Positions 1 to 9,099 of a DNA stretch of 64,000 nt are shown one piece after another. The position numbers were made by a program, and so were the translations under genes. Position 1 is the stretch's first letter; each line of letters opens with the position of its first letter. The DNA comes from Yeosuana aromativorans (GTDB lineage Bacteria > Bacteroidota > Bacteroidia > Flavobacteriales > Flavobacteriaceae). Under the pieces are notes generated by a model. It was given only the letters and a program-made list of their open reading frames with translations. It was not told where the DNA came from and did no database searches. Location: the NCBI RefSeq assembly GCF_014646655.1, contig NZ_BMNR01000004.1, positions 1 to 64,000 on the forward strand, in the 5' to 3' direction.

Positions 1-180
1 GCTGCAAACATACGACCCTTTTTCCGTTCCGCACAAACTTTTTAAGCCTTTTTTTATCCTTTTTTTTACACCACTTTTTATGGGTTGATCCTGAATTGGT
101 TACATAAATGAAAAACGAAAATTTTTAGAGATCATGACCTTTTTAATGGTGATTGGAAAGCTGTCTTTTGCTCTCAAAAT

Positions 181-260
181 GCGTTAGGGATGGCAATGGC
201 ATCCTTTTGCACAGCAAAAGATATAATGGACAGCCCGACCTTGCGCAGCAAGGGAACGCC
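181..260 (+). ncRNA. Structured RNA-like intergenic element (Flavo-1-like?)
   Basis: This stretch folds compactly on paper. The ends GCGTT (181-185) and AACGC (255-259) pair. Inside are two perfect hairpins: CTTTTGC/GCAAAAG with loop ACA (204-220) and CCTTGC/GCAAGG with loop GCA (239-253). GGG at 187-189 can also pair with CCC at 234-236, giving a closed multi-branch shape. No open reading frame covers it. From memory it resembles a structured element that recurs between flavobacterial genes, possibly the Rfam Flavo-1 motif, but I could not check that. Its strand is inferred from that resemblance. It lies about 75 bases upstream of the thrS promoter, so it may belong to the gene left of the window rather than to thrS. 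Confidence 0.55.
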
Positions 261-313
261 AAAAGGAATTAAAATGGAAATATGCACATAAAAAAATTAT
301 ACCTATATATATA

Positions 314-344
314 TTGTATGTCTATGTTTATACTATTATCTTTG
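314..344 (+). promoter_or_regulatory. Promoter of the thrS operon
   Basis: TATCTTTG at 337-344 matches the Bacteroidetes -7 consensus TAnnTTTG exactly, with a TTG at 314-316 placed 20 bases upstream as the -33 element. Transcription would begin near 351, about 17 bases before the thrS start codon. The rest of 1-367 apart from the structured element holds only T-rich and A-rich sequence in which I see no gene. Confidence 0.7.
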
Positions 345-367
345 CCACCTGAATTTAATTTGATTTC

Positions 368-2302
368 ATGATACATATAACATTGCCCGATGGAAGTGTC
401 AAGCAGTTTGAACAAAACGCTACACCTATGGATGTTGCCAAAAGCATCAGTGAAGGATTTGCCAGAAATGTGATTTCGGCAAGCTTTAATGGTACAACTA
501 TTGAAACGGTTACGCCTTTAACGACCGATGGTGCTTTGGTTTTGTATACATGGAACAATGATGAAGGCAAAAAGGCCTTTTGGCATTCATCTGCCCACGT
601 ATTGGCGCAGGCTCTTGAGGAATTGTACCCAGGCGTTAAGTTGACCATAGGTCCAGCCATTGAAAATGGGTTTTATTATGATGTGGATTTTGGGGAACAC
701 AGCATTTCTGAAAAGGATTTTAAGACCATTGAAGATAAGATGCTCGAAATTGCCAGAGGCAAGCATGAGTTTAAGATGCGTTCTGCCAGTAAAGCAGAAG
801 CCTTGTCATTATATAAAGACAATGAGTTTAAAACGGAATTGATTGAAAACCTGGAAGATGGCACCATTACATTTTGTGACCATTCAACGTTTACCGATTT
901 ATGCCGTGGCGGCCATATACCAAACACGGGGATTATAAAAGCCGTGAAAATATTATCGGTTGCCGGGGCTTATTGGAGAGGTAATGAAAATAATCCGCAA
1001 CTAACCAGAGTTTATGGTATTTCATTTCCTAAACAAAAAGAGCTTACCGAATATCTGGAATTACTGGAAGAAGCAAAAAAACGTGACCATAGAAAATTAG
1101 GCAAGGAATTGGAACTGTTTACGTTTTCTAAAAAAGTTGGCCAAGGTTTGCCATTATGGTTGCCCAAAGGAGCAGCTTTACGTGAGCGCCTGGAAAACTT
1201 TTTAAAAGCGGCACAAAAAAAGGCGGGTTATGAAATGGTAGTAACGCCTCATATTGGCCAAAAAGAACTATATGTGACTTCTGGTCATTATGCCAAATAC
1301 GGTGCGGATAGTTTTCAACCCATTCACACACCTAAAGAAGACGAAGAGTTTTTGCTAAAACCCATGAACTGTCCACATCATTGTGAAATTTATAACAGCA
1401 ATCAATGGTCATACAAAGATTTGCCAAAACGTTATGCTGAATTTGGTACGGTTTACAGATATGAGCAAAGTGGCGAGCTACATGGCTTGACCCGTGTAAG
1501 AGGCTTTACTCAAGATGATGCCCACTTATTCTGTATGCCAGAACAATTGGATAAAGAATTTAAAGACGTTATTGATTTAGTTCTGTATGTGTTTGGTTCT
1601 TTAGGGTTTGAAAATTTTACGGCACAAGTTTCTGTAAGAGATCCTGAAAATCCCGACAAATATATAGGTGATGTTGCTAACTGGGAAAAAGCCGAGCAAG
1701 CTATCATCAATGCCGCGACTGACAAAGGCTTGGATTTTGTTATTGAAACCGGTGAAGCCGCTTTTTATGGTCCGAAGTTAGATTTTATGGTAAAAGACGC
1801 CTTGGGAAGACGTTGGCAGTTGGGTACTATTCAAGTGGATTATAATTTACCTGAGCGTTTTGATTTAACGTACAAAGGCAGTGATAATGAGCTACACAGA
1901 CCCATTATGATACACCGAGCACCGTTTGGAAGCATGGAACGTTTTGTAGCTTTGTTACTGGAGCACACGGGTGGTAATTTCCCGCTTTGGCTCATGCCAA
2001 TACAAGCTATTATATTGTCTCTTAGTGAGAAATATGAAAAATACGCCGAAAAAGTTTTAAATTTGCTAGAAAATAACGAAATTCGCGCCCTCGTTGACAA
2101 TAGAAATGAAACGATAGGAAAGAAAATCCGGGAAGCCGAAATGCAAAAACATCCATTTATGGTTATTATCGGTGAGAATGAAGAACGCGAAGGTAAAATA
2201 ACTGTGCGTCAGCATGGTGGAGCAGATTTAGGAATGATTTCTATTGAAGAATTTACAAAAATCATTAAAGAAGAAATAAATAAAACGTTAAAACCGTTCT
2301 AA
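368..2302 (+). CDS. thrS: Threonyl-tRNA synthetase
   Basis: Charges tRNA-Thr with threonine in the cytoplasm. The 644-residue length is normal for the bacterial enzyme. An N-terminal TGS domain (about residues 1-60) is followed by the second additional editing domain and the class II catalytic core. Visible catalytic-core motifs include [10 protein letters not shown], which carries the zinc-binding cysteine, then [23 protein letters not shown] and [12 protein letters not shown], with a C-terminal anticodon-binding domain after residue about 540. It starts 24 bases after the promoter -7 element and is followed after 29 bases by infC. This gene order, thrS-infC-rpmI-rplT, is a widely conserved translation operon. 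Identification is secure. Confidence 0.97.
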   Translation: MIHITLPDGSVKQFEQNATPMDVAKSISEGFARNVISASFNGTTIETVTPLTTDGALVLYTWNNDEGKKAFWHSSAHVLAQALEELYPGVKLTIGPAIENGFYYDVDFGEHSISEKDFKTIEDKMLEIARGKHEFKMRSASKAEALSLYKDNEFKTELIENLEDGTITFCDHSTFTDLCRGGHIPNTGIIKAVKILSVAGAYWRGNENNPQLTRVYGISFPKQKELTEYLELLEEAKKRDHRKLGKELELFTFSKKVGQGLPLWLPKGAALRERLENFLKAAQKKAGYEMVVTPHIGQKELYVTSGHYAKYGADSFQPIHTPKEDEEFLLKPMNCPHHCEIYNSNQWSYKDLPKRYAEFGTVYRYEQSGELHGLTRVRGFTQDDAHLFCMPEQLDKEFKDVIDLVLYVFGSLGFENFTAQVSVRDPENPDKYIGDVANWEKAEQAIINAATDKGLDFVIETGEAAFYGPKLDFMVKDALGRRWQLGTIQVDYNLPERFDLTYKGSDNELHRPIMIHRAPFGSMERFVALLLEHTGGNFPLWLMPIQAIILSLSEKYEKYAEKVLNLLENNEIRALVDNRNETIGKKIREAEMQKHPFMVIIGENEEREGKITVRQHGGADLGMISIEEFTKIIKEEINKTLKPF

Positions 2303-2331
2303 AAATAAGTTTAATTTAAAAAGATAACGCC

Positions 2332-2880
2332 ATAGCAATTAGAAGACGATCACAGCCCAATAGAAGGGTTTCACAAGAGGATAAACATAAAATAAACTCT
2401 AAGATTTCAGCACCTAACGTACGTTTGGTTGGAGACAACGTAGAGATAGGTATCTATTCTACCAGAGATGCTTTAAAGATAGCTGACGAACAAGGGTTAG
2501 ATCTTGTAGAGATTTCACCTAATGCAGATCCTCCTGTATGTAAGGTTATGGATTATAAAAAGTTTCTTTATGAGCAAAAGAAACGAGACAAAGCTATTAA
2601 AGCAAAAGCTACCAAGGTAGTTATTAAGGAAATTCGTTTTGGGCCACAGACTGATGACCACGATTACGAATTTAAAAAGAAACATGCTGAAAAGTTCCTT
2701 AAAGAAGGTGCCAAACTCAAAGCGTTTGTATTTTTTAAAGGACGTTCAATTGTTTTCAAGGAGCAAGGACAGATATTACTGTTGAAATTGGCTCAAGATT
2801 TAGAAGAGTACGGAAAGGTTGAGCAAATGCCACGATTGGAAGGTAAGCGAATGACCATGTTTTTGGCTCCAAAAAAATAA
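2332..2880 (+). CDS. infC: Translation initiation factor IF-3 (ATA start codon)
   Basis: IF-3 binds the 30S subunit, prevents premature joining of subunits and proofreads the start codon. The first in-frame ATG is at 2425, which would remove about 31 residues including the conserved basic N-terminus. Reading upstream in the same frame gives [18 protein letters not shown] after an ATA codon at 2332, which matches how IF-3 begins in this group. The frame is closed by TAA at 2317-2319 and has no ATG, GTG or TTG between, so ATA at 2332 is the only sensible start (ATT at 2338 is second choice). Length is then 182 residues. In E. coli infC starts on AUU and IF-3 represses its own message through that rare start, so the same logic may apply here. 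Confidence 0.92.
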   Translation: MAIRRRSQPNRRVSQEDKHKINSKISAPNVRLVGDNVEIGIYSTRDALKIADEQGLDLVEISPNADPPVCKVMDYKKFLYEQKKRDKAIKAKATKVVIKEIRFGPQTDDHDYEFKKKHAEKFLKEGAKLKAFVFFKGRSIVFKEQGQILLLKLAQDLEEYGKVEQMPRLEGKRMTMFLAPKK

Positions 2881-2946
2881 ATATCCCCTGAAGCAATTCA
2901 GGATTAACAATAATTAAGCGAAATAATTAAAAACTAGGAGAAAAAG

Positions 2947-3144
2947 ATGCCTAAAATGAAAACCAAATCTAGTGCCAAAAAACGCTTTAAGCTAACAGGC
3001 ACTGGTAAGATTAAAAGAAAGCACGCTTTTAAAAGTCACATCTTGACAAAGAAGTCTAAAAAGCGTAAGCTAGCGTTAACTCACGACACTCTAGTAGATA
3101 AAAGTGATGTTAATAGTATTAAAGAACAATTACGTTTAAAGTAA
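2947..3144 (+). CDS. rpmI: 50S ribosomal protein L35
   Basis: A 65-residue, very basic protein beginning [20 protein letters not shown], the classic L35 N-terminus, and full length for the family. It is a component of the large ribosomal subunit. A purine-rich TAGGAG lies just upstream of the ATG at 2947, which is unusually Shine-Dalgarno-like for this genome. It sits 66 bases after infC and 93 bases before rplT, inside the same operon. Confidence 0.97.
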   Translation: MPKMKTKSSAKKRFKLTGTGKIKRKHAFKSHILTKKSKKRKLALTHDTLVDKSDVNSIKEQLRLK

Positions 3145-3180
3145 TCTGTTCTGGTTAAAACAAATTAATAACCCTGGAGT

Positions 3181-3217
3181 TAGGCAAAAAATCAAAGTGT
3201 CGATTATCGACCGCCTA
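3181..3217 (+). promoter_or_regulatory. Nested hairpin in the rpmI-rplT spacer
   Basis: TAGGC (3181-3185) pairs with GCCTA (3213-3217), enclosing a second stem GTCGA/TCGAC (3199-3203 and 3207-3211) with a three-base loop. It lies 20 bases before the rplT start. In several bacteria L20 represses its own operon by binding structured mRNA, so this could be a control site, but that role is inference; it might equally shape processing of the transcript. Confidence 0.4.
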
Positions 3218-3237
3218 CTACAAAAAAATTAAAAACT

Positions 3238-3582
3238 ATGCCAAGATCAGTAAATTCTGTAGCAAAAAGAGCCCGAAGAAAAAAGGTTCTAAAACAAGCA
3301 AAAGGTTACTTTGGAAGACGTAAAAACGTTTGGACAGTAGCCAAAAATGCGGTTGATAAAGCGATGCAATATTCGTACAGAGACCGTAGAAACAAAAAGA
3401 GAACATTCCGTGCGTTGTGGATTACACGTATTAACGCTGGAGCCAGACAATATGGAATGTCTTATTCTCAATTTATGGGAAAATTAAAAGCTAATGACAT
3501 TGAATTAAACCGTAAGGTTTTAGCCGATTTAGCTATGAATAACCCAGAGGCATTTAAAGCCGTAATAGAGAAAGTAAAATAA
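3238..3582 (+). CDS. rplT: 50S ribosomal protein L20
   Basis: Full-length L20 of 114 residues, opening [20 protein letters not shown]. It carries the long basic N-terminal helix that threads into 23S rRNA and the compact globular C-terminal half ending KAVIEKVK. L20 is needed early in large-subunit assembly and is an autogenous repressor in several bacteria. It is the last gene of the thrS operon and is followed by a strong hairpin terminator. Confidence 0.97.
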   Translation: MPRSVNSVAKRARRKKVLKQAKGYFGRRKNVWTVAKNAVDKAMQYSYRDRRNKKRTFRALWITRINAGARQYGMSYSQFMGKLKANDIELNRKVLADLAMNNPEAFKAVIEKVK

Positions 3583-3620
3583 GGCGTTTCGCCTATTGTA
3601 AAACATATTATTCGCTTAAT

Positions 3621-3654
3621 AAAAATCCGGTTCAAATTTGAACCGGATTTTTTA
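3621..3654 (+). terminator. Terminator of the thrS-rplT operon
   Basis: A perfect palindrome with 16-base arms (3621-3636 and 3637-3652) containing the AATCCGGTTC core, ending in a run of T. It lies 38 bases after the rplT stop codon. In practice the centre AATT would form the loop. Confidence 0.88.
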
Positions 3655-3701
3655 TTTCAACAAATTATTACATTGGAAACATCTGTTAAACTGAGAAATC
3701 T

Positions 3702-3709
3702 TATTTTTG
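3702..3709 (+). promoter_or_regulatory. Promoter -7 element of the HAD hydrolase gene
   Basis: TATTTTTG matches TAnnTTTG. Transcription would begin near 3716, so the TTG codon at 3707 that opens the frame lies inside the promoter and cannot be the translation start. The message would have almost no 5' leader. Confidence 0.6.
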
Positions 3710-3727
3710 CGCCTTAAAATGTTATCT

Positions 3728-4543
3728 ATGGATTTATCCCAAATCAAATTAATTGCCACCGATATGGATGGTACCCTGCTCAATTCAAACCATGAAGTCA
3801 GTGCTTTATTTTTTGAATTGTTCGAAAAAATAAAAACGTACAATATTATATTTGTGGCGGCCAGTGGCAGACCACATTACAGTATAGTTGAGAAATTGGG
3901 CGCCATAAAAGATGACATTATCATTGTTGCTGAAAACGGAGGCATCGTTACCAAACAAGAAACACTTTTACTATCAACTCCCATTAAAAAAGATAACTTA
4001 TCACAAGTTGAAACGTTGTTGAACTCAAATAACCACATCCACCCCGTATTTTGTACCCAAACAAAAGCCTATTTTAAGCAGGCTTCCAATGGTCATATTA
4101 TGCTTTTGACAGAATATTATCCAACTTTTACGGTTATAGACAGTATTGATGAGATTGAAGAAGACATCATTAAAATTGCCTTATATCATGATGAGGATTC
4201 TGAAAAATATGTTTACCCTGTTTTTAAGCATTTGGAATCAGATTATAAAATAAAAATATCAGGCAAAAATTGGTTGGACATTTCAGATGATTTAGCCAAT
4301 AAAGGGCATGCTATTGAATTGATTCAAAAAAACTATAACATATCCAAAGATGAAACCTTGGCTTTTGGCGACTATAATAATGATTTAGAAATGCTAAAAC
4401 AAGCCACTTATAGTTTTGCTATGGAAAACGCCCATCCAAACATTAAGGATATTGCCAATTTTAAAACCAAAAGCAATGATGACTTGGGAGTGGAATATAT
4501 TTTGGAAAAGCTTGTTGAGGCAAAAAACACCTTACATGTTTAA
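3728..4543 (+). CDS. HAD-superfamily hydrolase, Cof/IIB type
   Basis: A 271-residue cytoplasmic phosphatase of the Cof-like HAD-IIB group, which dephosphorylate sugar phosphates, nucleotides or flavin precursors. Motif I is ATDMDGTLLNSN near the N-terminus with the nucleophile Asp. Motif IV is FGDYNNDLEML near residue 220, and the KGHAI segment before it is typical. The middle 120 residues form the substrate-selecting cap. I chose ATG 3728 (MDLSQIKLIATD) because the promoter overlaps the more upstream TTG; ATG 3719 is the alternative. Substrate cannot be told from sequence. It is convergent with the YjbQ gene. Confidence 0.85.
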   Translation: MDLSQIKLIATDMDGTLLNSNHEVSALFFELFEKIKTYNIIFVAASGRPHYSIVEKLGAIKDDIIIVAENGGIVTKQETLLLSTPIKKDNLSQVETLLNSNNHIHPVFCTQTKAYFKQASNGHIMLLTEYYPTFTVIDSIDEIEEDIIKIALYHDEDSEKYVYPVFKHLESDYKIKISGKNWLDISDDLANKGHAIELIQKNYNISKDETLAFGDYNNDLEMLKQATYSFAMENAHPNIKDIANFKTKSNDDLGVEYILEKLVEAKNTLHV

Positions 4544-4566
4544 GCGCATTAATTAAAAGGTCTAAA

Positions 4567-4989
4567 CTAATTCCCAAATGCAGTTAACACCAATTGCCTG
4601 CCACTAGCATGGTTTCTATGTTCACATAAATAAATACCTTGCCATATTCCTAAATTGAGCTTTCCATTGGTTATGGGTATTTGTACCGAAGCCCCAAGCA
4701 ATGATGCTTTTATATGTGCCGGCATGTCATCAGGTCCTTCAAAAGTGTGTTTGTAATAGGACCTATTTTCTGGAACCATCATATTAAAATGACTTTCAAA
4801 ATCGCTTCTTACCGTAGCATCTGCATTTTCATTTAAACTTAAACTAGCCGAAGTATGTTTAATGAACACTTGTAATTGTCCTATTCTTATTTGGTTGATT
4901 TCTGGTAAACTTTTCTCAATTGCATCAGTAATCAAATGAAAACCCCTTGGATATGGTTTTAATTGTAATTCCTTTTGGTAAAACTTCAT
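4567..4989 (-). CDS. YjbQ-family (UPF0047) protein, secondary thiamine-phosphate synthase enzyme
   Basis: A 140-residue protein of the UPF0047/YjbQ family. Members form small trimeric beta-barrels, and one has weak thiamine-phosphate synthase activity, which gives the family its annotation; the physiological role is unsettled. Family signatures are FIKHTSASLSLNENAD and WQGIYLCEHRNHASGR, with the conserved histidines. A longer frame opens at 5052, but MKFYQKELQLKPYPRG from 4989 matches the family start and TTAGGAGCT lies just before it, so the shorter start is used. Transcribed on its own, away from the lipoprotein gene. Confidence 0.85.
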   Translation of the reverse strand: MKFYQKELQLKPYPRGFHLITDAIEKSLPEINQIRIGQLQVFIKHTSASLSLNENADATVRSDFESHFNMMVPENRSYYKHTFEGPDDMPAHIKASLLGASVQIPITNGKLNLGIWQGIYLCEHRNHASGRQLVLTAFGN

Positions 4990-5092
4990 AGCTCCTAACA
5001 TAAACGTTGTTGCTAAATTTAAGGCTCTTTTTTTATTTAACCACGCAACCATTTCGTTTTAAACCATCTATAAATAAAACTATATTTTAATT

Positions 5093-5524
5093 ATGAAACG
5101 TTACCTCTTGATTTTGTTTTTTAGTATTGCTTTGACAAGTTGCTCAATAAACACAAACGACACCAGTCAACCACAAGTTATAACGGTTTACTGGAATTTA
5201 GTAAACGTAAGTGGTGGTGTTTCTGGTGTTGATATTGACTATAATGTAGGAGATATTGTTTGGTTATTTGACGAAGTAAACACAAAGCTGACCGTTACCA
5301 ATACCAATACAGATGACACATTAGAAGACGGTTTGGATTCTGGAACATATCCCTATTCAGTAATTAACAATAGCCACGATTTATTTTTATCCATAGACGG
5401 AACTGAATTTGGAAGTTTTACGGTTTCAGGAAACCAATTGATAATAGATCAAAATATTACAACTGGCGGAACCGGAGCTGATGGCTATGTTTATACCTTC
5501 CAGAAAACAACGGTTATTGAGTAA
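5093..5524 (+). CDS. Small lipoprotein, unknown function
   Basis: A 143-residue protein with a hydrophobic signal peptide and a lipobox ending LTSC, so Cys17 would be lipidated and the protein anchored in a membrane facing the periplasm or surface. The mature part is rich in Thr, Asn, Asp and Gly with many short beta-strand stretches and ends in a Val/Ile/Glu tail. I do not recognise a named domain. It is followed after 47 bases by a second lipoprotein gene, and the two may be co-transcribed. Confidence 0.7.
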   Translation: MKRYLLILFFSIALTSCSINTNDTSQPQVITVYWNLVNVSGGVSGVDIDYNVGDIVWLFDEVNTKLTVTNTNTDDTLEDGLDSGTYPYSVINNSHDLFLSIDGTEFGSFTVSGNQLIIDQNITTGGTGADGYVYTFQKTTVIE

Positions 5525-5571
5525 AAACAATTATCCAACCTTTAAATTAAAAAAACTAACATAGCCAAAAC

Positions 5572-6042
5572 ATGAAAAAATTAACTTTAATTGCCCTGCT
5601 ATTTATAACCGTCTTAAATTATAATTGCAGTTCAGACGACAGCATACATATTGATAAAAATGATTATCTCATCTTTGGCCATTTTTATGGTATGTGCGCT
5701 GGTGATGGCTGTGTTTTAACTTATAAGTTAACTGACGACACATTATATGAAGATATAAATCACAACTATTTAGGAACTGATTTGAATTTTAAAGCGTTAG
5801 ATAACAATACATTTGAACAAGTAAAAGATTTGGCAAACTATGTTCCCTCAGAACTATTAAATGAAACTGAATCTGTTTTTGGTTGTCCCGATTGCGCAGA
5901 CCAAGGTGGACTATTTATTGAGATTTCAAAAAATGGTGTTGTAAAAAGTTGTCGAATTGATCAATATAAAAATAATGTGCCTGCCTATTTATACACCTTT
6001 ATGGATCAGGTCAATGAAAAAATCCAGTTGATTAACAATTAA
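5572..6042 (+). CDS. Small lipoprotein with cysteine pairs, unknown function
   Basis: A 156-residue protein with a signal peptide and a lipobox ending in YNC (Cys19). The mature region holds MCAGDGC, the FGCPDCADQGG segment with a CPDC motif, and a further single Cys near residue 132 (SCRID). CPDC could bind metal or form a disulfide, but the pattern is not diagnostic. No family recognised. It ends five bases before the converging secreted protein gene on the other strand. Confidence 0.7.
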   Translation: MKKLTLIALLFITVLNYNCSSDDSIHIDKNDYLIFGHFYGMCAGDGCVLTYKLTDDTLYEDINHNYLGTDLNFKALDNNTFEQVKDLANYVPSELLNETESVFGCPDCADQGGLFIEISKNGVVKSCRIDQYKNNVPAYLYTFMDQVNEKIQLINN

Positions 6043-6047
6043 GATTT

Positions 6048-7307
6048 TTAGGTTTTATGTTTCTTTTTTCTGGCTGCAGGAAACAACACATTATTCAATA
6101 TTAAACGGTAACCCGGAGAATTGGGATGCAAATCAAGTTCGGTTTTTGAATCGCCTACTCTATGTCTGTAATCTTCAGGGTCGTGACCGCCATAAAACGT
6201 AAAAAAGCCTTTTCCCTTTATTCCATGAATATATTTGGCCTCGCCATTGGATTTGTTTTCCCCTAATATCAACACATTTGATTTGATTTCATCTCTTGCA
6301 AATGATGTTGTTTGCCCCATAAACCCTTTTATCAAGGCTGTATGATCTTGGCACAACATGGTTGGAATTGGATCCCATTTTGCAGAGAAATCCATTAAGG
6401 AAAAATAATCAACCGTTCTTGAAATCATGCGTTTTTGCGTCATATCAATAGATGAGAACTCATAAACATTGGGGTCTCTTTCCAAGGTGAAATTGGTAAA
6501 AGCAAAGGTTTTACTGTAATCAATCTTACTTTGGTAATTTGGGTCACTGCCGTCACCATCAAACATGGGCTCACAAATATCGACACCTTCTGCTGCTAAT
6601 GCTATATCAAAACTATCGGCAGCACTGCACATAGCAAACATAAAACCACCACCTATCACATAATCCCTTATTTTTAAAGCTACAGCCAATTTTTCCTGTG
6701 AAACTTTTTCATAACCAAGTTTTTTGGCTAATGCCTCAGCATCTTTCTTCTCTTGTATATACCAAGCGGCTGTTTTATAGGCTCCATAAAACTTGCCAAA
6801 TTGCCCCGTGAAATCCTCATGGTGCAAGTGCAGCCAGTCATACGCTACCAAACCATCATTCAATACTTCTTCGTCATAAACTGTATCATAAGGAATTTCA
6901 GCATAGGTCAAAACCATGGTCACCGCATCATCCCAAGGCTGTTTACCATACGGCGTATAGACTGCTATTTTTGGTGCTTTCTCTAGTACTACCGCATCCA
7001 TATTTTGGCTGGGACTGCTTATTTCTTCTAAAATTTGTTCTGTTTTAGAATCTGAAAGTAATTCAAAAGAAACACCACGAACTTTACATTCCAGGCGAAT
7101 ATCATCACGATCCGGCAACAAGAAAGAGCCCCCTCTGTAATTTAACAACCATTTTACTTTCAATTGCTTTTCAAGAACCCAGTAGGTAATTCCATAAGCC
7201 TTTAAATGATTGGTTTGGCTTTCTGCATCCATAGGAATGAGGATATAAGACGCAAAAGATTGCAAACCAATTATGAGAAAAAAGAATGTTATGATTATTT
7301 TTTTCAA
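6048..7307 (-). CDS. Secreted protein with amidotransferase-like fold (often labelled asparagine synthetase B)
   Basis: A 419-residue protein with a clear signal peptide (MKKIIITFFFLIIGLQSFAS). The central part has GFMFAMCSAADSFDIALAAE preceded by an IGGG turn, which resembles the nucleophile elbow of class I glutamine amidotransferase-like domains, and IHGIKGKGFFTFYGGHDPED near residue 370. From memory, flavobacterial homologues carry the label asparagine synthetase B, but I see none of the N-terminal Cys2 glutaminase or PP-loop synthetase motifs of AsnB, and a signal peptide would be odd for that enzyme. Treat it as an exported amidotransferase-like protein of unknown substrate. Confidence 0.65.
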   Translation of the reverse strand: MKKIIITFFFLIIGLQSFASYILIPMDAESQTNHLKAYGITYWVLEKQLKVKWLLNYRGGSFLLPDRDDIRLECKVRGVSFELLSDSKTEQILEEISSPSQNMDAVVLEKAPKIAVYTPYGKQPWDDAVTMVLTYAEIPYDTVYDEEVLNDGLVAYDWLHLHHEDFTGQFGKFYGAYKTAAWYIQEKKDAEALAKKLGYEKVSQEKLAVALKIRDYVIGGGFMFAMCSAADSFDIALAAEGVDICEPMFDGDGSDPNYQSKIDYSKTFAFTNFTLERDPNVYEFSSIDMTQKRMISRTVDYFSLMDFSAKWDPIPTMLCQDHTALIKGFMGQTTSFARDEIKSNVLILGENKSNGEAKYIHGIKGKGFFTFYGGHDPEDYRHRVGDSKTELDLHPNSPGYRLILNNVLFPAARKKKHKT

Positions 7308-7385
7308 AATGAGGCAAAATTTATTTAAGCTGAAAGATACTTAAAAATCAGACCTTGAAAAATATTTTATAACAATATTAAGGAA

Positions 7386-8930
7386 TTAAAATGGTACATC
7401 ACTGTCATCATCCTCATTAAAGGAACTGCCAAATGCTTGGTCTGGGCTAGCTTTAAAGTTGTCTGATTTAAACGTGTCATCATTGGCCGCCGCATTCATT
7501 TTAGAGTGGAACTCAAATGGCGAATCAAAATCATCCAAGTTGTCAAACTTACCTAAATGACCAATAAATTTCAATCGGATGTTGTCCAAACCACCATTTC
7601 TGTGTTTGGCTACGATAAATTCGGCTTGCCCTTCTGTTGGAGACCGTTCATCATCATCCCATTCATCAATTTTATAATACTCAGGTCTATAAATAAACGA
7701 CACAATATCAGCATCCTGCTCAATGGCCCCAGATTCCCGAAGGTCACTTAACAACGGTCGTTTGCTTCCGCCACGCGTTTCAACAGCACGGGATAACTGG
7801 GATAATGCAATTACTGGGACACTTAATTCTTTAGCCAATGCTTTTAGGTTACGTGAAATGGTTGAAATTTCCTGTTCCCTATTCCCTCCTTTTTGGCTTC
7901 CACCAGCTGTCATTAACTGCAAATAATCAATAATGATCAGTTTAATACCGTGTTGCGATGACAAACGACGGGCTTTGGCGCGCAAATCAAAAATTGACAG
8001 CGACGGTGTATCATCAATATACAATGGGGCCTTTTCCAGGCCTTTTACTTTAACGTTTAGCTGTTCCCATTCGTGCTTTTCAAGACGACCGGTACGCAGT
8101 TTTTCAGAAGATAATCCGGTCTCACTGGAAATCAAACGGGTTATCAATTGGACCGATGCCATCTCTAAAGAGAAAAAGGCTACCGGAATATTGTGATTAA
8201 CGGCAATGTTCCTAGCCATGGACAACGTTAAAGCTGTTTTACCCATACCTGGTCTGGCGGCCACAATAATCAAATCGCTTTCCTGCCAGCCCGAAGTTAA
8301 TTTATCAAGCTTATCAAAACCAGAAGGAATGCCACTTAAACCTTCCTTATTGGATATTTCCTCAATTTTCTTTTTGGCCTGAATAACCAAGCTTTGTGCC
8401 GTTTCACTTGATTTTTTTATGTTGCCCTGGGTTACTTCGTATAATTTTGCCTCAGCTTCATCCAACAAATCAAAAACGTCCTTGGTTTCATCGTACGAGT
8501 TTTCAATAATTTCACTTGAAATTTTGATTAAACTACGTTGAATGAACTTCTGCAAAATAATCCTGGCATGAAACTCAATATGTGCTGAGGATGATACTTT
8601 TTGGGTTAAGGAAATCAGGTAAAAATCGCCTCCAACCAGCTCTAATTTTGAATTTTTCTTTAATTGTGTTGAAACAGTTAATAAGTCAACAGGTTCACTA
8701 TTTTCAAACAGCTGAAAAATGGCCTCAAAGATATGCTGATGGGCTTCTTTATAAAAAGCTTCGGGGCTTAAAATGTCAATAACTTCATCAACCCCTTTTT
8801 TATCAATCATCATAGCTCCAAGCACAACTTCCTCTAAATCAAGTGCTTGAGGTGGAACTTTTCCTTTTTCAAGACTGATAAGGGTGCTTCTATCTACTTT
8901 ATATCCTTTAATTTGGTTAGGCTGTTCCAT
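7386..8930 (-). CDS. dnaB: Replicative DNA helicase DnaB
   Basis: The hexameric helicase that unwinds DNA at the replication fork. The N-terminal domain (about 20-170) mediates ring assembly and primase contact. The RecA-like motor domain follows, with Walker A ARPGMGKT at residues 225-232, Walker B LIIIDYLQLM, and the arginine-containing AVETRGGSKRPLLSDLRESG segment. The C-terminus is an acidic low-complexity tail (EDDDSDVPF), resembling SSB-type acidic tips. Length 514 is normal. No intein or insertion is seen. It is monocistronic on the minus strand. Confidence 0.96.
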   Translation of the reverse strand: MEQPNQIKGYKVDRSTLISLEKGKVPPQALDLEEVVLGAMMIDKKGVDEVIDILSPEAFYKEAHQHIFEAIFQLFENSEPVDLLTVSTQLKKNSKLELVGGDFYLISLTQKVSSSAHIEFHARIILQKFIQRSLIKISSEIIENSYDETKDVFDLLDEAEAKLYEVTQGNIKKSSETAQSLVIQAKKKIEEISNKEGLSGIPSGFDKLDKLTSGWQESDLIIVAARPGMGKTALTLSMARNIAVNHNIPVAFFSLEMASVQLITRLISSETGLSSEKLRTGRLEKHEWEQLNVKVKGLEKAPLYIDDTPSLSIFDLRAKARRLSSQHGIKLIIIDYLQLMTAGGSQKGGNREQEISTISRNLKALAKELSVPVIALSQLSRAVETRGGSKRPLLSDLRESGAIEQDADIVSFIYRPEYYKIDEWDDDERSPTEGQAEFIVAKHRNGGLDNIRLKFIGHLGKFDNLDDFDSPFEFHSKMNAAANDDTFKSDNFKASPDQAFGSSFNEDDDSDVPF

Positions 8931-9047
8931 AGCTACGAAAGTAATTAAAATGACGCTAGTTTTAAAGTAAAAACAAACTTGGATTATTAACCGTTAGTTA
9001 ACATTCTAACTGTTAACAACTTAAAAATATTGTCAATAACGATAAAA

Positions 9048-9076
9048 AAAATCTGAAGCAATGAACTTCAGATTTT
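9048..9076 (-). terminator. Terminator of accA
   Basis: Eleven-base arms AAAATCTGAAG (9048-9058) and CTTCAGATTTT (9066-9076) with a seven-base loop. The A-run 9044-9050 gives a U-tract on the minus strand. It lies just past the accA stop codon. Confidence 0.8.
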
Positions 9077-9099
9077 ACTATGTTATGGTTTTAAAAGGA

